64,000 nt of DNA, taken from positions 61,333 through 125,332 of the forward strand of contig CAYYMH010000006.1 in NCBI GenBank assembly GCA_964472785.1. The letters run 5' to 3'. Below the pieces are notes generated by a model. The model had not been told where the DNA came from, did no database searches, and saw only the letters and a program-made list of their open reading frames with translations. The DNA is from CAYYMH01 sp964472785. GTDB lineage: Bacteria; Zhuqueibacterota; Zhuqueibacteria; Thermofontimicrobiales; Thermofontimicrobiaceae. The position numbers and the translations under genes were made by a program. Shown here one piece after another: positions 53,351-62,737 of this stretch (position 1 is the stretch's first letter; every line of letters starts with the position of its first letter).

Positions 53351-53372
53351 AGAGATTTAGCGAAAAATCTCT
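53351..53372 (+). promoter_or_regulatory. Hairpin in the rpsG-fusA spacer
   Basis: AGAGATTT (53351-53358) and AAATCTCT (53365-53372) form a perfect 8-bp stem with a 6-nt loop. A GGGAGGA string lies just upstream and the fusA ribosome site GGTGGAG lies just downstream. It may influence fusA translation or be a feedback site within the str operon. Confidence 0.5.
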
Positions 53373-53396
53373 CTAATCTGTTCGGTGGAGTTTTTT

Positions 53397-55478
53397 ATGT
53401 CGAGAGATAAAGATTTAGAGCTGATACGAAATATCGGAATAATGGCCCATATTGACGCTGGTAAAACGACGACCACCGAGCGTATTTTGTATTACTCTGG
53501 TAAAGTTCACAGGATGGGTGAGGTTGACGAAGGCACAGCAGTCATGGATTGGATGGAGCAGGAGAAAGAGCGTGGCATTACCATCACCTCTGCAGCCACC
53601 AGTTTTAAATGGAAGAAACATGAGATTAACCTTATTGATACACCCGGACATGTTGATTTTACCGTTGAAGTTGAAAGATCGTTACGCGTTCTTGATGGAG
53701 TGGTGGCAGTGTTTTGTGGCGTCGGTGGAGTGGAACCGCAGTCAGAAACTGTGTGGCGTCAGGCCGATCATTACAAAATTCCCAGAATTTCGTTTATCAA
53801 CAAACTTGATCGGATCGGAGCCGATTTTGACAACGCTGTAAATATGATTCGCGAACGGTTGGCAGCCACGCCGTTATTATTACAAATACCAGTCGGTATT
53901 GAAGATAAATTTGAAGGGATGATTGATCTCATCCGAATGAAATATCTTTATTTCGATAAAGAGACACTGGGTGCGAAGTTTGAAGAAAAAGAAATCCCTT
54001 CTGCGTTCTTTGAAAAAGCGAAAACAACTCGAAATCAAATGCTAGAAACGCTATCAGAGTTTGATGATAATATACTGGAAAAGTATTTGGATTCCAAACC
54101 AATTGAAATTTTGGAGTTAAAGCATGCGATTCGGAAAGCCACAAATGGTGTCAAAATAACACCGGTGCTATGTGGTTCAGCTCTCAAAAATAAAGGTGTG
54201 CAACCTTTATTAGATGCGATTACCGATTATTTACCGTCACCATTAGAGGTGCCACCGATTAAAGGTGTTAATCCGAAAAATGATCGCATCGAGGAACGAA
54301 AAGCTTCGGACTCCGAACCCTTTTCCGCACTGGCTTTTAAAATTGCGTCGGATCCTTATGTTGATAAATTGACTTACATCCGGGTTTATTCCGGTGTCGC
54401 AAAATTGGGAGAGAGTGTTTACAATACGATAAGCCAGAAACATGAGCGAATTAGTCGCATCTTAAAAATGTTCTCAAATAAACGAGAAGACCTGAAAGAG
54501 GTTCACTGCGGCGACATTGTAGCCATCGCAGGCTTCAGAAATACAACTACTGGTAATACATTAAGTGATTTTAAACATCAAATCGTTTTGGAGAGTATGG
54601 AGTTTCCCGAACCTGTTGTCTCGATAGCGATTGAGCCGAAAACAAAAGCGGATGAGGAGAAGTTGGAAAATTCGTTGAATAAATTAGCGGATGAGGATCC
54701 AACATTTATCGTTAAAATCGACAAAGAGACCGGGCAAACAATTATTTCCGGGATGGGTGAGCTTCATTTAGATATTTTGGTAGATCGGCTAACTCGAGAA
54801 TTTAAAGTGAAAGCAAATGTAGGCAAACCTCAGGTCGCTTACAAAGAGTCGATCACCAAGCAAAATAAAGGCGAGGGAAAGTTTTTTAAACAAATTGCCG
54901 GAAAATTGCAATACGCAGAGGTTTTTTTAGAAGTCGAACCGAACGAGACAGGCAAGGGATTTAAGTTCGAAAATTTGACAGGCATTGATGTAATTCCCCA
55001 GCAGTTTGTCGTACCAATAAAAGATGGTGTCAAAGAAGCAATGTTAGGGGGGGTACTTTTCGGATATCCAATGATCGATGTGGTTGTGAGAATAGTGGGA
55101 GGTGTTTATGATGAACAAAACTCGACTGAATTGGCATTTAAAATAGCAGCTTTAAGAGCGTTTAGAAATTCGGTTGAAAAAGCCGGGCCTATCTTATTGG
55201 AACCAATTATGGAGGTCGAAGTTACAGTGCCTGAAGAATATCTGGGCGATGTTGTCAATTATTTGAATTCGAAGCGTGCAAAAATTTCCAAGATTCAAGC
55301 ACGAAAAAATTTACAGATCGTATCAGCGACTGTACCTTTGAGTGAAATGTTTGGATATACAACAATGTTACGATCTATTACACAAGGACGAGCAACACAT
55401 TCAATGCAATTTTTACATTACGATCGGCTTCCTGAAGAACGGATGGAAAAGATGCTAACAGGAAGCGGAGGTTTTTAA
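53397..55478 (+). CDS. fusA: Elongation factor G
   Basis: The translocation GTPase. G motifs are AHIDAGKTTTTERILYYSG (G1), IDTPGHVDFTVEVERSLRVLDG (G3) and NKLDR (G4). Domain IV (GKPQVAYKESI onward) and domain V (EVTVPEEYLGDVVNYLNSKR, ITQGRATHSM) are complete; about 693 aa. ATG 53397 has GGTGGAG 6 nt upstream; an in-frame start four codons earlier is rejected. Between rpsG and tuf as usual. Confidence 0.97.
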   Translation: MSRDKDLELIRNIGIMAHIDAGKTTTTERILYYSGKVHRMGEVDEGTAVMDWMEQEKERGITITSAATSFKWKKHEINLIDTPGHVDFTVEVERSLRVLDGVVAVFCGVGGVEPQSETVWRQADHYKIPRISFINKLDRIGADFDNAVNMIRERLAATPLLLQIPVGIEDKFEGMIDLIRMKYLYFDKETLGAKFEEKEIPSAFFEKAKTTRNQMLETLSEFDDNILEKYLDSKPIEILELKHAIRKATNGVKITPVLCGSALKNKGVQPLLDAITDYLPSPLEVPPIKGVNPKNDRIEERKASDSEPFSALAFKIASDPYVDKLTYIRVYSGVAKLGESVYNTISQKHERISRILKMFSNKREDLKEVHCGDIVAIAGFRNTTTGNTLSDFKHQIVLESMEFPEPVVSIAIEPKTKADEEKLENSLNKLADEDPTFIVKIDKETGQTIISGMGELHLDILVDRLTREFKVKANVGKPQVAYKESITKQNKGEGKFFKQIAGKLQYAEVFLEVEPNETGKGFKFENLTGIDVIPQQFVVPIKDGVKEAMLGGVLFGYPMIDVVVRIVGGVYDEQNSTELAFKIAALRAFRNSVEKAGPILLEPIMEVEVTVPEEYLGDVVNYLNSKRAKISKIQARKNLQIVSATVPLSEMFGYTTMLRSITQGRATHSMQFLHYDRLPEERMEKMLTGSGGF

Positions 55479-55527
55479 GAAAAAAACAGTTTTAGAAAAA
55501 GATACTATTGAACGGAGGTATTAAATC

Positions 55528-56730
55528 ATGTCAAAAGCAAAGTTTGAACGTAAGAAACCGCACGTTAATATCGGTACTATTGGTCATGTTGATCATGGAA
55601 AAACGACCTTAACTGCTGCTATTACAATGTATTTGGCCAACAAGGGGCAAGCGGACATCAAAAAGTTCGAAGAAATCGATAACGCTCCTGAAGAAAAGGC
55701 TCGCGGAATAACCATCAACACAGCACACGTTGAGTATGAGACTGATAAAAGACACTATGCTCACGTTGATTGTCCGGGTCATGCTGACTATATCAAAAAT
55801 ATGATCACCGGAGCAGCGCAGATGGACGGTTCTGTTTTGGTTGTGTCTGCGGCTGATGGTCCGATGCCCCAAACAAGAGAACACATCTTGTTAGCTCGTC
55901 AGGTGAATGTTCCTTCGATCGTTGTTTTCATGAACAAAACCGATCAGGTGGATGATCCTGAATTGCTGGAGTTAGTTGAACTTGAGCTGAGAGAATTGTT
56001 GAGCCAATACGAATTCCCGGGTGACGAAATTCCGATCATCAAGGGCAGTGCTTTGAAAGCAATGGAAAAAGGTGTTAATAGCGAATTTACAGGCGAAGAA
56101 TGGCAACCAATCCAGGAGCTGTTGGATAATATCGACGAATATATTCCAACTCCGGAACGTGACAAAGACAAACCATTCTTGATGCCTGTTGAAGACGTTT
56201 TTTCGATCACTGGTCGTGGTACCGTGGGAACCGGTCGTATTGAGCGTGGAATAGTGCGCGTTGGCGAAGAAGTTGAAGTCATTGGTTTGGGCGCAAAACG
56301 AAAAACCGTTTGCACTGGTGTTGAAATGTTCAGAAAACTGTTGGACGAAGGCCAGGCTGGTGACAATGTTGGTCTGTTGCTCCGCGGTGTTGATAAAGAC
56401 GAACTGGTGCGCGGACAGGTTGTTGCTGCCCCAGGTTCTATTACACCACATACCAAATTCAAGGGTGAAGTGTACGTGTTGAAAAAAGAAGAAGGTGGTC
56501 GGCATACGCCATTTTTCAACGGCTATCGCCCGCAATTTTTCTTCCGTACAACCGACGTTACCGGATCTATTAAGCTTCCGGATGGCGTTGAAATGGTGAT
56601 GCCTGGTGATAATATCAACATGGATGTAGAGTTGATTACACCGATCGCTATGGAAGAAGGTTTACGATTTGCAATTCGTGAAGGTGGTAGAACGGTTGGT
56701 GCCGGAGTTGTTACAGCAATCGTTGAATAG
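55528..56730 (+). CDS. tuf: Elongation factor Tu
   Basis: Delivers aminoacyl-tRNA to the ribosome. 400 aa with G1 GHVDHGKTTL, the switch I ARGITINTAHVEYE, G3 DCPGHADYIKNM, G4 MNKTDQVDD, domain II GRGTVGTGRIERG, and domain III GGRHTPFFNGYRPQFFFRTT. GGAGG lies 8 nt before the ATG. This is the str-operon copy; the second tuf copy that often follows tRNA-Thr(GGT) is absent from the tRNA cluster in this window. Confidence 0.98.
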   Translation: MSKAKFERKKPHVNIGTIGHVDHGKTTLTAAITMYLANKGQADIKKFEEIDNAPEEKARGITINTAHVEYETDKRHYAHVDCPGHADYIKNMITGAAQMDGSVLVVSAADGPMPQTREHILLARQVNVPSIVVFMNKTDQVDDPELLELVELELRELLSQYEFPGDEIPIIKGSALKAMEKGVNSEFTGEEWQPIQELLDNIDEYIPTPERDKDKPFLMPVEDVFSITGRGTVGTGRIERGIVRVGEEVEVIGLGAKRKTVCTGVEMFRKLLDEGQAGDNVGLLLRGVDKDELVRGQVVAAPGSITPHTKFKGEVYVLKKEEGGRHTPFFNGYRPQFFFRTTDVTGSIKLPDGVEMVMPGDNINMDVELITPIAMEEGLRFAIREGGRTVGAGVVTAIVE

Positions 56731-56788
56731 CACTATAAAATTAATAATCAGACTTATAAAATAAGTGGAAGCATCGGAGTTATAAATT

Positions 56789-57097
56789 ATGGCTGGGCAA
56801 AAAATTAGAATTCGATTGAAAGCCTATGATCATCGTTTGATCGATCGATCAACGAATAAAATTATTAAAACAGCGAAATCAACCGGGGCACAAATATCAG
56901 GTCCAATACCTTTGCCAACAAAACGCAGCGTTTATACTGTTTTGAGATCACCACATGTGGACAAAAAATCACGTGAACAGTTTGAAACGAGGATTCACAA
57001 ACGTTTAATTGATATATTGAATTCGAACCCGAAAACGGTAGATGCGTTGATGAAGTTGGAGTTACCAGCCGGAGTTGATGTCGAAATTAAGGTTTGA
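56789..57097 (+). CDS. rpsJ: 30S ribosomal protein S10
   Basis: 102 aa small-subunit protein, also NusE in antitermination. IRIRLKAYDHRLIDRSTNKI, GPIPLPTKRSVYTVLRSPHVDKKSREQFE-type core split over the middle, and the C-terminal LPAGVDVEIKV are conserved. It heads the S10 operon 58 bp after tuf, with no separate promoter seen. Confidence 0.97.
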   Translation: MAGQKIRIRLKAYDHRLIDRSTNKIIKTAKSTGAQISGPIPLPTKRSVYTVLRSPHVDKKSREQFETRIHKRLIDILNSNPKTVDALMKLELPAGVDVEIKV

Positions 57098-57193
57098 TTA
57101 ATTTATAATTATTTTGTTCAGTCCGGATATAATTGTGTTATCAATTGTATCTGATAACCCATAATATATATTAAAAATAGCGATAAAGAAAAA

Positions 57194-57817
57194 ATGATTG
57201 GTTTAATCGGTAAAAAAATAGGTATGACCAGAGCCTTTGATGAGAATGGCCAAAAAGTGGTAGTAACTGTAGTCGAAGCGGGTCCGTGCTATGTCACAGA
57301 TATTAAAACCCAAAATAATCACGGATATGATGCAGTTCAATTGGGCTTTGAGCAAGGTCGTGACAAATTAGCCACCATGCCATTAAAAGGACATTTTAAA
57401 AGAGCAGGGGTTAAGCCTTTGAAAATCTTAAGAGAAATCAGACCGTTTCATTCAGACAGCGAACTAAAATTAGGTGATGAAGTCAATGTCGATATTTTTA
57501 AGGTCGGTGATATTGTGAGTGTCAGCGGAATCTCAAAAGGAAAAGGTTTTGCGGGTACTGTGAAGCGATACGGGTTCGGAGGCGGACCCAAATCTCATGG
57601 TCAAAGCGACCGACTTCGAAGCCCCGGATCTATTGGTCAGTCATCAACACCGTCCCGTGTAATAAAAGGAATCAAAATGCCGGGTCGGATGGGCAACAAA
57701 AAGGTCAGCGTGAAAAATCTGAAAATTGTCAAAGTTGATAAAGAAAATAACTACCTTTTAATTAAAGGCGCAATCCCGGGACACAGGAAGAGTTATGTCG
57801 TTGTTGAAAAGAAGTAA
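57194..57817 (+). CDS. rplC: 50S ribosomal protein L3
   Basis: Large-subunit assembly initiator, 207 aa. MIGLIGKKIGMTRAFDENG, the loop near the peptidyl-transferase centre GFGGGPKSHGQSDRLRSPGS, and KMPGRMGNKKVSVKNLKIV are typical. The 96-bp rpsJ-rplC spacer is longer than in most S10 operons, and the ribosome site before ATG 57194 is weak (AAAGAAAAA). Confidence 0.97.
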   Translation: MIGLIGKKIGMTRAFDENGQKVVVTVVEAGPCYVTDIKTQNNHGYDAVQLGFEQGRDKLATMPLKGHFKRAGVKPLKILREIRPFHSDSELKLGDEVNVDIFKVGDIVSVSGISKGKGFAGTVKRYGFGGGPKSHGQSDRLRSPGSIGQSSTPSRVIKGIKMPGRMGNKKVSVKNLKIVKVDKENNYLLIKGAIPGHRKSYVVVEKK

Positions 57818-57850
57818 AACATCATTAAAAGCAAAAATTGGATTGAAATT

Positions 57851-58480
57851 ATGGAATTAGATGTTTATAAAACTGATGGATTATCTGCTGGTGATAAGCT
57901 GAAGCTGCCAAAAAATGTTTTTGGGGCAAAACCCAATGATCACTTGATTTACCAGGCTGTTCGATGCGAAGAAAAAAATAAACGACAGGGAAACGCAGCC
58001 ACGAAAACCCGTTCAATGGTAAGAGGAGGTGGCCGAAAGCCCTGGCGACAAAAAGGACGGGGAACAGCACGTGTCGGAACGATCCGGTCTCCTTTATGGG
58101 TTGGTGGTGGCAGAATATTTGGGCCACACCCGCGAGACTTAAAAATGAAAATGAACAAAAAGATGAAAAAAACAGCTCGCGTTTCAGCTTATTCCTACAA
58201 AGCGATGCAAAATGAAGTCATGATAATCGATGAAGTAAAAATCGAAAATCCCAAGACAAGAGAGATCGTTCAGGTCTTGAAAAATTTGAACATTGATCAG
58301 GAAAAAGTTTTGTTATTGCTGAATGATTATGATGCGAAGATCTTACGTGCGAGTCGAAATATTCCCAAACTCGTTGTCCGTCAGGCAACCGATGTATCTA
58401 CTGTTGATATTTTGAAATGTGATGTTTTGCTGATTGAAAAGAACGCAATCGAAAAAATTAATGAGGTCTGTACCTTATGA
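57851..58480 (+). CDS. rplD: 50S ribosomal protein L4
   Basis: Lines the exit tunnel with its extended loop (RSMVRGGGRKPWRQKGRGTA, then RSPLWVGGGRIFGPHPRD). 209 aa, complete. In E. coli L4 is the feedback repressor of the S10 operon. Its stop codon overlaps the rplW start (ATGA). Confidence 0.97.
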   Translation: MELDVYKTDGLSAGDKLKLPKNVFGAKPNDHLIYQAVRCEEKNKRQGNAATKTRSMVRGGGRKPWRQKGRGTARVGTIRSPLWVGGGRIFGPHPRDLKMKMNKKMKKTARVSAYSYKAMQNEVMIIDEVKIENPKTREIVQVLKNLNIDQEKVLLLLNDYDAKILRASRNIPKLVVRQATDVSTVDILKCDVLLIEKNAIEKINEVCTL

Positions 58481-58779
58481 AAAAAAACTCAGACATCTTA
58501 CTTTATCCGATATTAACTGAAAAAATGTTAAAATTACAGGAAAATCAAAGAAAATACGCCTTTAAAGTGGATAGGAATGCGAATAAAATTGATGTGAAAA
58601 AAGCGATTCAGTATCGCTTTGATGTTACGGTTGAGCGTGTTCAGGTGATAAATGTCAAAGGCAAATCAAAAAAGATGAACACCCGGCGTGGCATTACAAC
58701 CGGTAAACGTGCAGATTGGAAAAAAGCACTTGTGACTTTAAAAGAAGGCGATGCGATCAATTTCTTTGAGAATGTATAG
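58477..58779 (+). CDS. rplW: 50S ribosomal protein L23
   Basis: 100 aa protein at the tunnel exit, docking site for SRP and trigger factor. ILLYPILTEKMLKLQENQ, YAFKVDRNANKIDVKKAI and NTRRGITTGKRADWKKALV are typical. Overlaps rplD by 4 bp, implying translational coupling. Confidence 0.96.
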   Translation: MKKNSDILLYPILTEKMLKLQENQRKYAFKVDRNANKIDVKKAIQYRFDVTVERVQVINVKGKSKKMNTRRGITTGKRADWKKALVTLKEGDAINFFENV

Positions 58780-58812
58780 TACTTCGAATAATAATGGTTT
58801 TGGAGAGATAAA

Positions 58813-59640
58813 ATGCCAGTTAAACATTTTAAACCAACGACACCGTCGCTGAGGTTCAAAACGGTTTCTTCATTTGAAGAAATTACCAAAAGCGAGCCGG
58901 AAAGCAGCTTAGTTGTCTCGTTGAAAAAGAAGGGCGGACGCAACAATCGCGGACGAATTACGTGCAGGCACCGTGGAGGCGGACATAAACGCGCCTATCG
59001 TATTATTGATTTTAAGCGTGACAAGACAGACATCCCGGCCCGTGTGGCTTCAATTGAATACGATCCCAACCGATCAGCGAGGATTGCATTGCTAAATTAT
59101 GCAGATGGTGAAAAGCGATATATATTGGCGCCCGTTGGATTAAAAGTTGGTGATCAGCTTAAGTCTGCCGAAAAAGCTGAAATTCGTGTTGGAAATACAA
59201 TGAAACTGAGCAATATCCCACTGGGTACCACCGTTCACAACATTGAATTGAAAGTGGGAAAAGGCGGCCAGATCGCCCGAAGCGCTGGTTCGTATGCGCA
59301 ATTAATGGCCAAGGAAGGGAAATATGCTCAACTGAAAATGCCTTCTGGTGAAGTGAGAATGGTTTTGCTGGAATGCAAGGCAACGATCGGACAGGTTGGC
59401 AACATAGAACATGAAAATGTCAAGGTTGGTAAAGCTGGTAAAAGCCGATGGTTAGGACGAAGACCGAAAGTCAGAGGTGTTGCAATGAATCCTGTTGACC
59501 ATCCGATGGGAGGTGGAGAAGGTAAAGCATCAGGTGGAAGACACCCGTGTTCACCATGGGGTGTTTTATCAAAAGGTAAAAAGACGAGAAAGATTAAGAG
59601 TTCAGATCGATTAATCGTAAAACGAAGGAAAACAAAATAG
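58813..59640 (+). CDS. rplB: 50S ribosomal protein L2
   Basis: Core large-subunit protein near the peptidyl-transferase centre, 275 aa. KKGGRNNRGRITCRHRGGGH near residue 37 and the conserved MNPVDHPMGGGEGKASGGRH region near residue 225, containing the essential His, are present. AGAG precedes the ATG. Lies 33 bp after rplW. Confidence 0.97.
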   Translation: MPVKHFKPTTPSLRFKTVSSFEEITKSEPESSLVVSLKKKGGRNNRGRITCRHRGGGHKRAYRIIDFKRDKTDIPARVASIEYDPNRSARIALLNYADGEKRYILAPVGLKVGDQLKSAEKAEIRVGNTMKLSNIPLGTTVHNIELKVGKGGQIARSAGSYAQLMAKEGKYAQLKMPSGEVRMVLLECKATIGQVGNIEHENVKVGKAGKSRWLGRRPKVRGVAMNPVDHPMGGGEGKASGGRHPCSPWGVLSKGKKTRKIKSSDRLIVKRRKTK

Positions 59641-59651
59641 GCTGTTAACTT

Positions 59652-59939
59652 ATGGCAAGATCAATCAAAAAAGGTCCTTATATTGACGAGAAGCTTCAAA
59701 TTAAAATCGAAGCTCTAAACAAGACAAATCAAAAAAAAGTGATTAAAACCTGGGCGCGCCGATCGACAATAACACCCGATTTCGTGGGCCATACACTCGC
59801 AGTTCATAATGGCAATAAATTCATCCCGGTTTTTGTAAATGAAAACATGGTAGGTCATAAGTTGGGTGAATTTGCACCGACAAGAACGTTCCGTGGTCAT
59901 GCGGATAAAGGTGATCGGAAAAGCAGTATTAAAAAGTGA
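59652..59939 (+). CDS. rpsS: 30S ribosomal protein S19
   Basis: 95 aa head protein binding with S13 near the A site. ARSIKKGPYIDEKLQIKIEA, TWARRSTITPDFVGHTLAVH and GHKLGEFAPTRTFRGH are conserved. 11 bp after rplB. Confidence 0.97.
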   Translation: MARSIKKGPYIDEKLQIKIEALNKTNQKKVIKTWARRSTITPDFVGHTLAVHNGNKFIPVFVNENMVGHKLGEFAPTRTFRGHADKGDRKSSIKK

Positions 59940-59982
59940 TGAACAGATGTAAAGTAGTTAGCGACATGAATGGAGATAAATA

Positions 59983-60330
59983 ATGGAATCGAAAGCAATA
60001 GCAAAATATGTTCGGATGTCACCCCGAAAAGTGCGGCGCGTGGCTGATTTGATTCGTGGTAAAAATGTCGTTGAAGCGCTGAATATTTTGCATTTTACCA
60101 GAAAATCTGCCAGCATTCCTTTGGAAAAAACATTGAGGTCTGCTATCTCGAATATGTTAAATTTGGAAGCAAGCTCAAAAGTTGATTATGATGACCTTTA
60201 TGTCAAAGAAATACGCATCGATGAAGGCGTGACATTGAAGAGATTCCGACCCGCTGCGATGGGCAGGGCAGTACGAATAAGAAAACCAACGAGTCATATT
60301 TTTATAAAAGTTGCTGAGATTGGAGAGTAA
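59983..60330 (+). CDS. rplV: 50S ribosomal protein L22
   Basis: 115 aa exit-tunnel protein. AKYVRMSPRKVRRVADLIRG at the N-terminus and the tunnel beta-hairpin region RFRPAAMGRAVRIRKPTSHI, where macrolide-resistance changes occur, look normal. 43 bp after rpsS. Confidence 0.97.
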   Translation: MESKAIAKYVRMSPRKVRRVADLIRGKNVVEALNILHFTRKSASIPLEKTLRSAISNMLNLEASSKVDYDDLYVKEIRIDEGVTLKRFRPAAMGRAVRIRKPTSHIFIKVAEIGE

Positions 60331-60349
60331 GTAATTTTAGGAGGATCAT

Positions 60350-60979
60350 TTGGGACAAAAAGTAAACCCAGTCGGTTTAAGATTAGGCATTAATCGAACT
60401 TGGGATTCAAATTGGTTCGATGAGAGAAATTTTGATAAAAAGTTATCAGAGGACTTGACATTACGCAAATATATTCAGGCTCGTCTGGACCATGCAGCGA
60501 TTTCTAAAATTGACATCGAACGGACAGCTAAGCGCATAACTTTAACGATTCATACTGCTCGACCCGGGATCGTTATCGGGCGAAAAGGGGCTGAAGTTGA
60601 TAAACTAAAAGTTGAGCTGCAAAGGATTACTCAAAAAGATATTCAGTTGAATATCGAAGAGGTAAAACGTCCTGAATTAGATGCCTATTTAGTGTCCCGA
60701 AATATTGCCAAACAGCTCGAGTCAAAAATTAGTTTTCGGCGGGCAATGAAAAAGGCAATAATTTCCTCCATGCGAATGGGGGCAGAGGGTGTCAAGGTCT
60801 CGTGTTCGGGACGCCTTGGCGGGGCTGAAATGGCAAGAACAGAAGGATATAAAGAAGGACGAATACCCTTGCATACTTTGAGAGCGGATATCGATTATGC
60901 ATGTACGGTTGCCAAAACCACTTACGGAATCATCGGTGTCAAAGTATGGATTTGTTTGGGTGAACGGTTTGAACAATAA
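60350..60979 (+). CDS. rpsC: 30S ribosomal protein S3
   Basis: 209 aa protein at the mRNA entry channel. The start codon is TTG (MGQKVNPVGLRLGINRTWDS) with AGGAGG 7 nt upstream. The KH domain carries ARPGIVIGRKGAEVDKLKVE, and the C-terminal domain GRLGGAEMARTEGYKEGRIP, then TTYGIIGVKVWI, is complete. Confidence 0.97.
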   Translation: MGQKVNPVGLRLGINRTWDSNWFDERNFDKKLSEDLTLRKYIQARLDHAAISKIDIERTAKRITLTIHTARPGIVIGRKGAEVDKLKVELQRITQKDIQLNIEEVKRPELDAYLVSRNIAKQLESKISFRRAMKKAIISSMRMGAEGVKVSCSGRLGGAEMARTEGYKEGRIPLHTLRADIDYACTVAKTTYGIIGVKVWICLGERFEQ

Positions 60980-61012
60980 ATTGGAACTGCTCTTTGTTGG
61001 AGATCGAATATT

Positions 61013-61432
61013 ATGTTAATGCCAAAACGGACAAAATATCGTAAGCAACAGCGCGGACGAATGAAAGGTAAAGCCGGTCGTGGCTCCCATATCGCTTTTG
61101 GACAATATGGGTTGAAGTCGCTTGAACCCGCGTGGATAACCAGCCGCCAGATCGAGGCAGCACGTGTCGCAATGACGCGTTTTATCAAACGTGGCGGTCG
61201 TGTGTGGATTCGAATTTTCCCGGATAAGCCTTTTACATCGCATCCGGCAGAAACCAGAATGGGAAAAGGTAAAGGAGCCCCGGAATATTGGGTGGCAGTA
61301 GTTAAACCGGGACGAGTTATGTTTGAAATTGAGGGCGTGGATAAAACTACGGCTCAGGAAGCATTGCGTTTGGCTTCTCATAAATTACCGGTTAAAACTC
61401 GGTTCGTATCCCGTGCAGATTATGGAGTATAA
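61013..61432 (+). CDS. rplP: 50S ribosomal protein L16
   Basis: 139 aa protein contacting the A-site tRNA. MPKRTKYRKQQRGRMKGKAG, the PAWITSRQIEAARVAMTR helix, GGRVWIRIFPDKPFTSHPAE and GKGKGAPEYWVAVVKPG are conserved, including the arginine region hydroxylated in some bacteria. ATG 61013 has GGAG 10 nt upstream. Confidence 0.97.
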   Translation: MLMPKRTKYRKQQRGRMKGKAGRGSHIAFGQYGLKSLEPAWITSRQIEAARVAMTRFIKRGGRVWIRIFPDKPFTSHPAETRMGKGKGAPEYWVAVVKPGRVMFEIEGVDKTTAQEALRLASHKLPVKTRFVSRADYGV

Positions 61433-61434
61433 AC

Positions 61435-61653
61435 ATGAAAGTTGATGAAATTATTCAATTGTCTGAACAAGAGATAAAGCAGAGACTGGAAGATTCCCTG
61501 GAAGAAATGCAGAATCTCAAATTTCAAAATGCAACTCATCAATTAGAGAATCCGCTTCGAATCCGAAGTGTACGCAGAGATATTGCGCGTTTAAAAACAA
61601 TCATCAGGGAATTTGAGTCAGGACTCAGAGAGCCTCGTAAACAAACAAATTGA
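61435..61653 (+). CDS. rpmC: 50S ribosomal protein L29
   Basis: 72 aa, two-helix tunnel-exit protein. LSEQEIKQRLEDSLEEMQNL, the QLENPLRIRSVRRDIARLKT signature, and a slightly long polar tail. Follows rplP by 2 bp. Confidence 0.95.
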   Translation: MKVDEIIQLSEQEIKQRLEDSLEEMQNLKFQNATHQLENPLRIRSVRRDIARLKTIIREFESGLREPRKQTN

Positions 61654-61671
61654 AAGTTGGAGAATTAGTTT

Positions 61672-61929
61672 ATGGTGCAGCGAGGAAATAGAAAAGTAAA
61701 AACGGGTCAGGTTGTCAGCGATAGAATGGACAAGACTCGTGTCATTAAAGTCGAAAATTACGTTCGACACCCATTATACGAGAAGTTTGTAAAAAAAACG
61801 AGTAAATTTATGGCTCATGACGAGGCTAATGAAAGCCATGCAGGAGACATCGTTACGATCATGGAGACACGTCCGCTCAGTAAAAGAAAAAGATGGAGAC
61901 TTGTTGAGATCGTTGAAAAAGCCAAGTAG
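61672..61929 (+). CDS. rpsQ: 30S ribosomal protein S17
   Basis: 85 aa primary 16S-binding protein. RKVKTGQVVSDRMDKTRVIK, RHPLYEKFVKKTSKFMAHDE and TRPLSKRKRWRLVEIVEKAK are conserved. Confidence 0.96.
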   Translation: MVQRGNRKVKTGQVVSDRMDKTRVIKVENYVRHPLYEKFVKKTSKFMAHDEANESHAGDIVTIMETRPLSKRKRWRLVEIVEKAK

Positions 61930-61978
61930 ATCATAGATTTTCGGGAATGAGATTTAGTATAGGAGTTTTAATAGAGCC

Positions 61979-62347
61979 ATGATACAAGAATACACGCGAT
62001 TAAATGTGGCTGATAATACTGGTGCCAAAAAGGTTGAATGTATCCGTGTTTTAGGTGGTACAAGCAGAAGATATGCTACTATTGGCGATGTGATCGTTGT
62101 TAGCATCAAATCGGCTATTTCGGGTGGCGCTGTCAAAAAAGGTGATATGAGTAAAGCGGTGATCGTCCGCACAAAAAAAGAAATAGGCCGCAAAGATGGT
62201 TCATATATTCGCTTTGACGAGAATGCAGCGGTTTTGATTAATGACCAAAGCGAACCAAAGGGTACGCGAATTTTTGGACCGGTTGCCCGAGAGCTGAGAG
62301 AACGTCATTTTATGAAAATCGTATCATTAGCACCCGAAGTGTTATAA
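61979..62347 (+). CDS. rplN: 50S ribosomal protein L14
   Basis: 122 aa. MIQEYTRLNVADNTGAKKVE, VVSIKSAISGGAVKKGDMSK and the GTRIFGPVARELRERHFMKI signature are intact. AGGAG lies about 10 nt before the ATG. Confidence 0.97.
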   Translation: MIQEYTRLNVADNTGAKKVECIRVLGGTSRRYATIGDVIVVSIKSAISGGAVKKGDMSKAVIVRTKKEIGRKDGSYIRFDENAAVLINDQSEPKGTRIFGPVARELRERHFMKIVSLAPEVL

Positions 62348-62366
62348 TTTTTTTTATGGAGTTAAA

Positions 62367-62705
62367 ATGCATATTAAGAAAAATGATGTTGTACAAATTT
62401 TGACCGGAGAGGATAAAGGCAAACAAGGCCGCGTACTGAAAGTTTTTCCGAAAGAAAAACGAGTGATTATCGAAGGAATTAATTTTTTAAAACGTCATAC
62501 ACGTCCGAGTCAAAAACTCCCGCAGGGTGGTATCATCCAGCGTGAGGGACCGATTCATTCATCCAATGTCCAACTGGTTTGTCCCAAATGTAATCAACTA
62601 TCAAAAACAGGCATGAAAGAAGTAAAAGCCGAAGCTAAGAAAAAAGTGAACCGGATGCGCTATTGCAAAAAATGTGGTGAAATGATTGTATCAAAATCAT
62701 CTTAA
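62367..62705 (+). CDS. rplX: 50S ribosomal protein L24 with zinc-ribbon cysteines
   Basis: 112 aa assembly-initiating protein. The KOW motif is VQILTGEDKGKQGRVLKVFP, followed by GINFLKRHTRPSQKLPQGGI. The C-terminal part has CPKC and CKKC pairs (VQLVCPKCNQL; RYCKKCGEMI), a predicted zinc ribbon found in many but not all bacterial L24 proteins. Confidence 0.96.
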   Translation: MHIKKNDVVQILTGEDKGKQGRVLKVFPKEKRVIIEGINFLKRHTRPSQKLPQGGIIQREGPIHSSNVQLVCPKCNQLSKTGMKEVKAEAKKKVNRMRYCKKCGEMIVSKSS

Positions 62706-62737
62706 ACGATCAACAATAATTTTTGAGTAGGCGAAAA

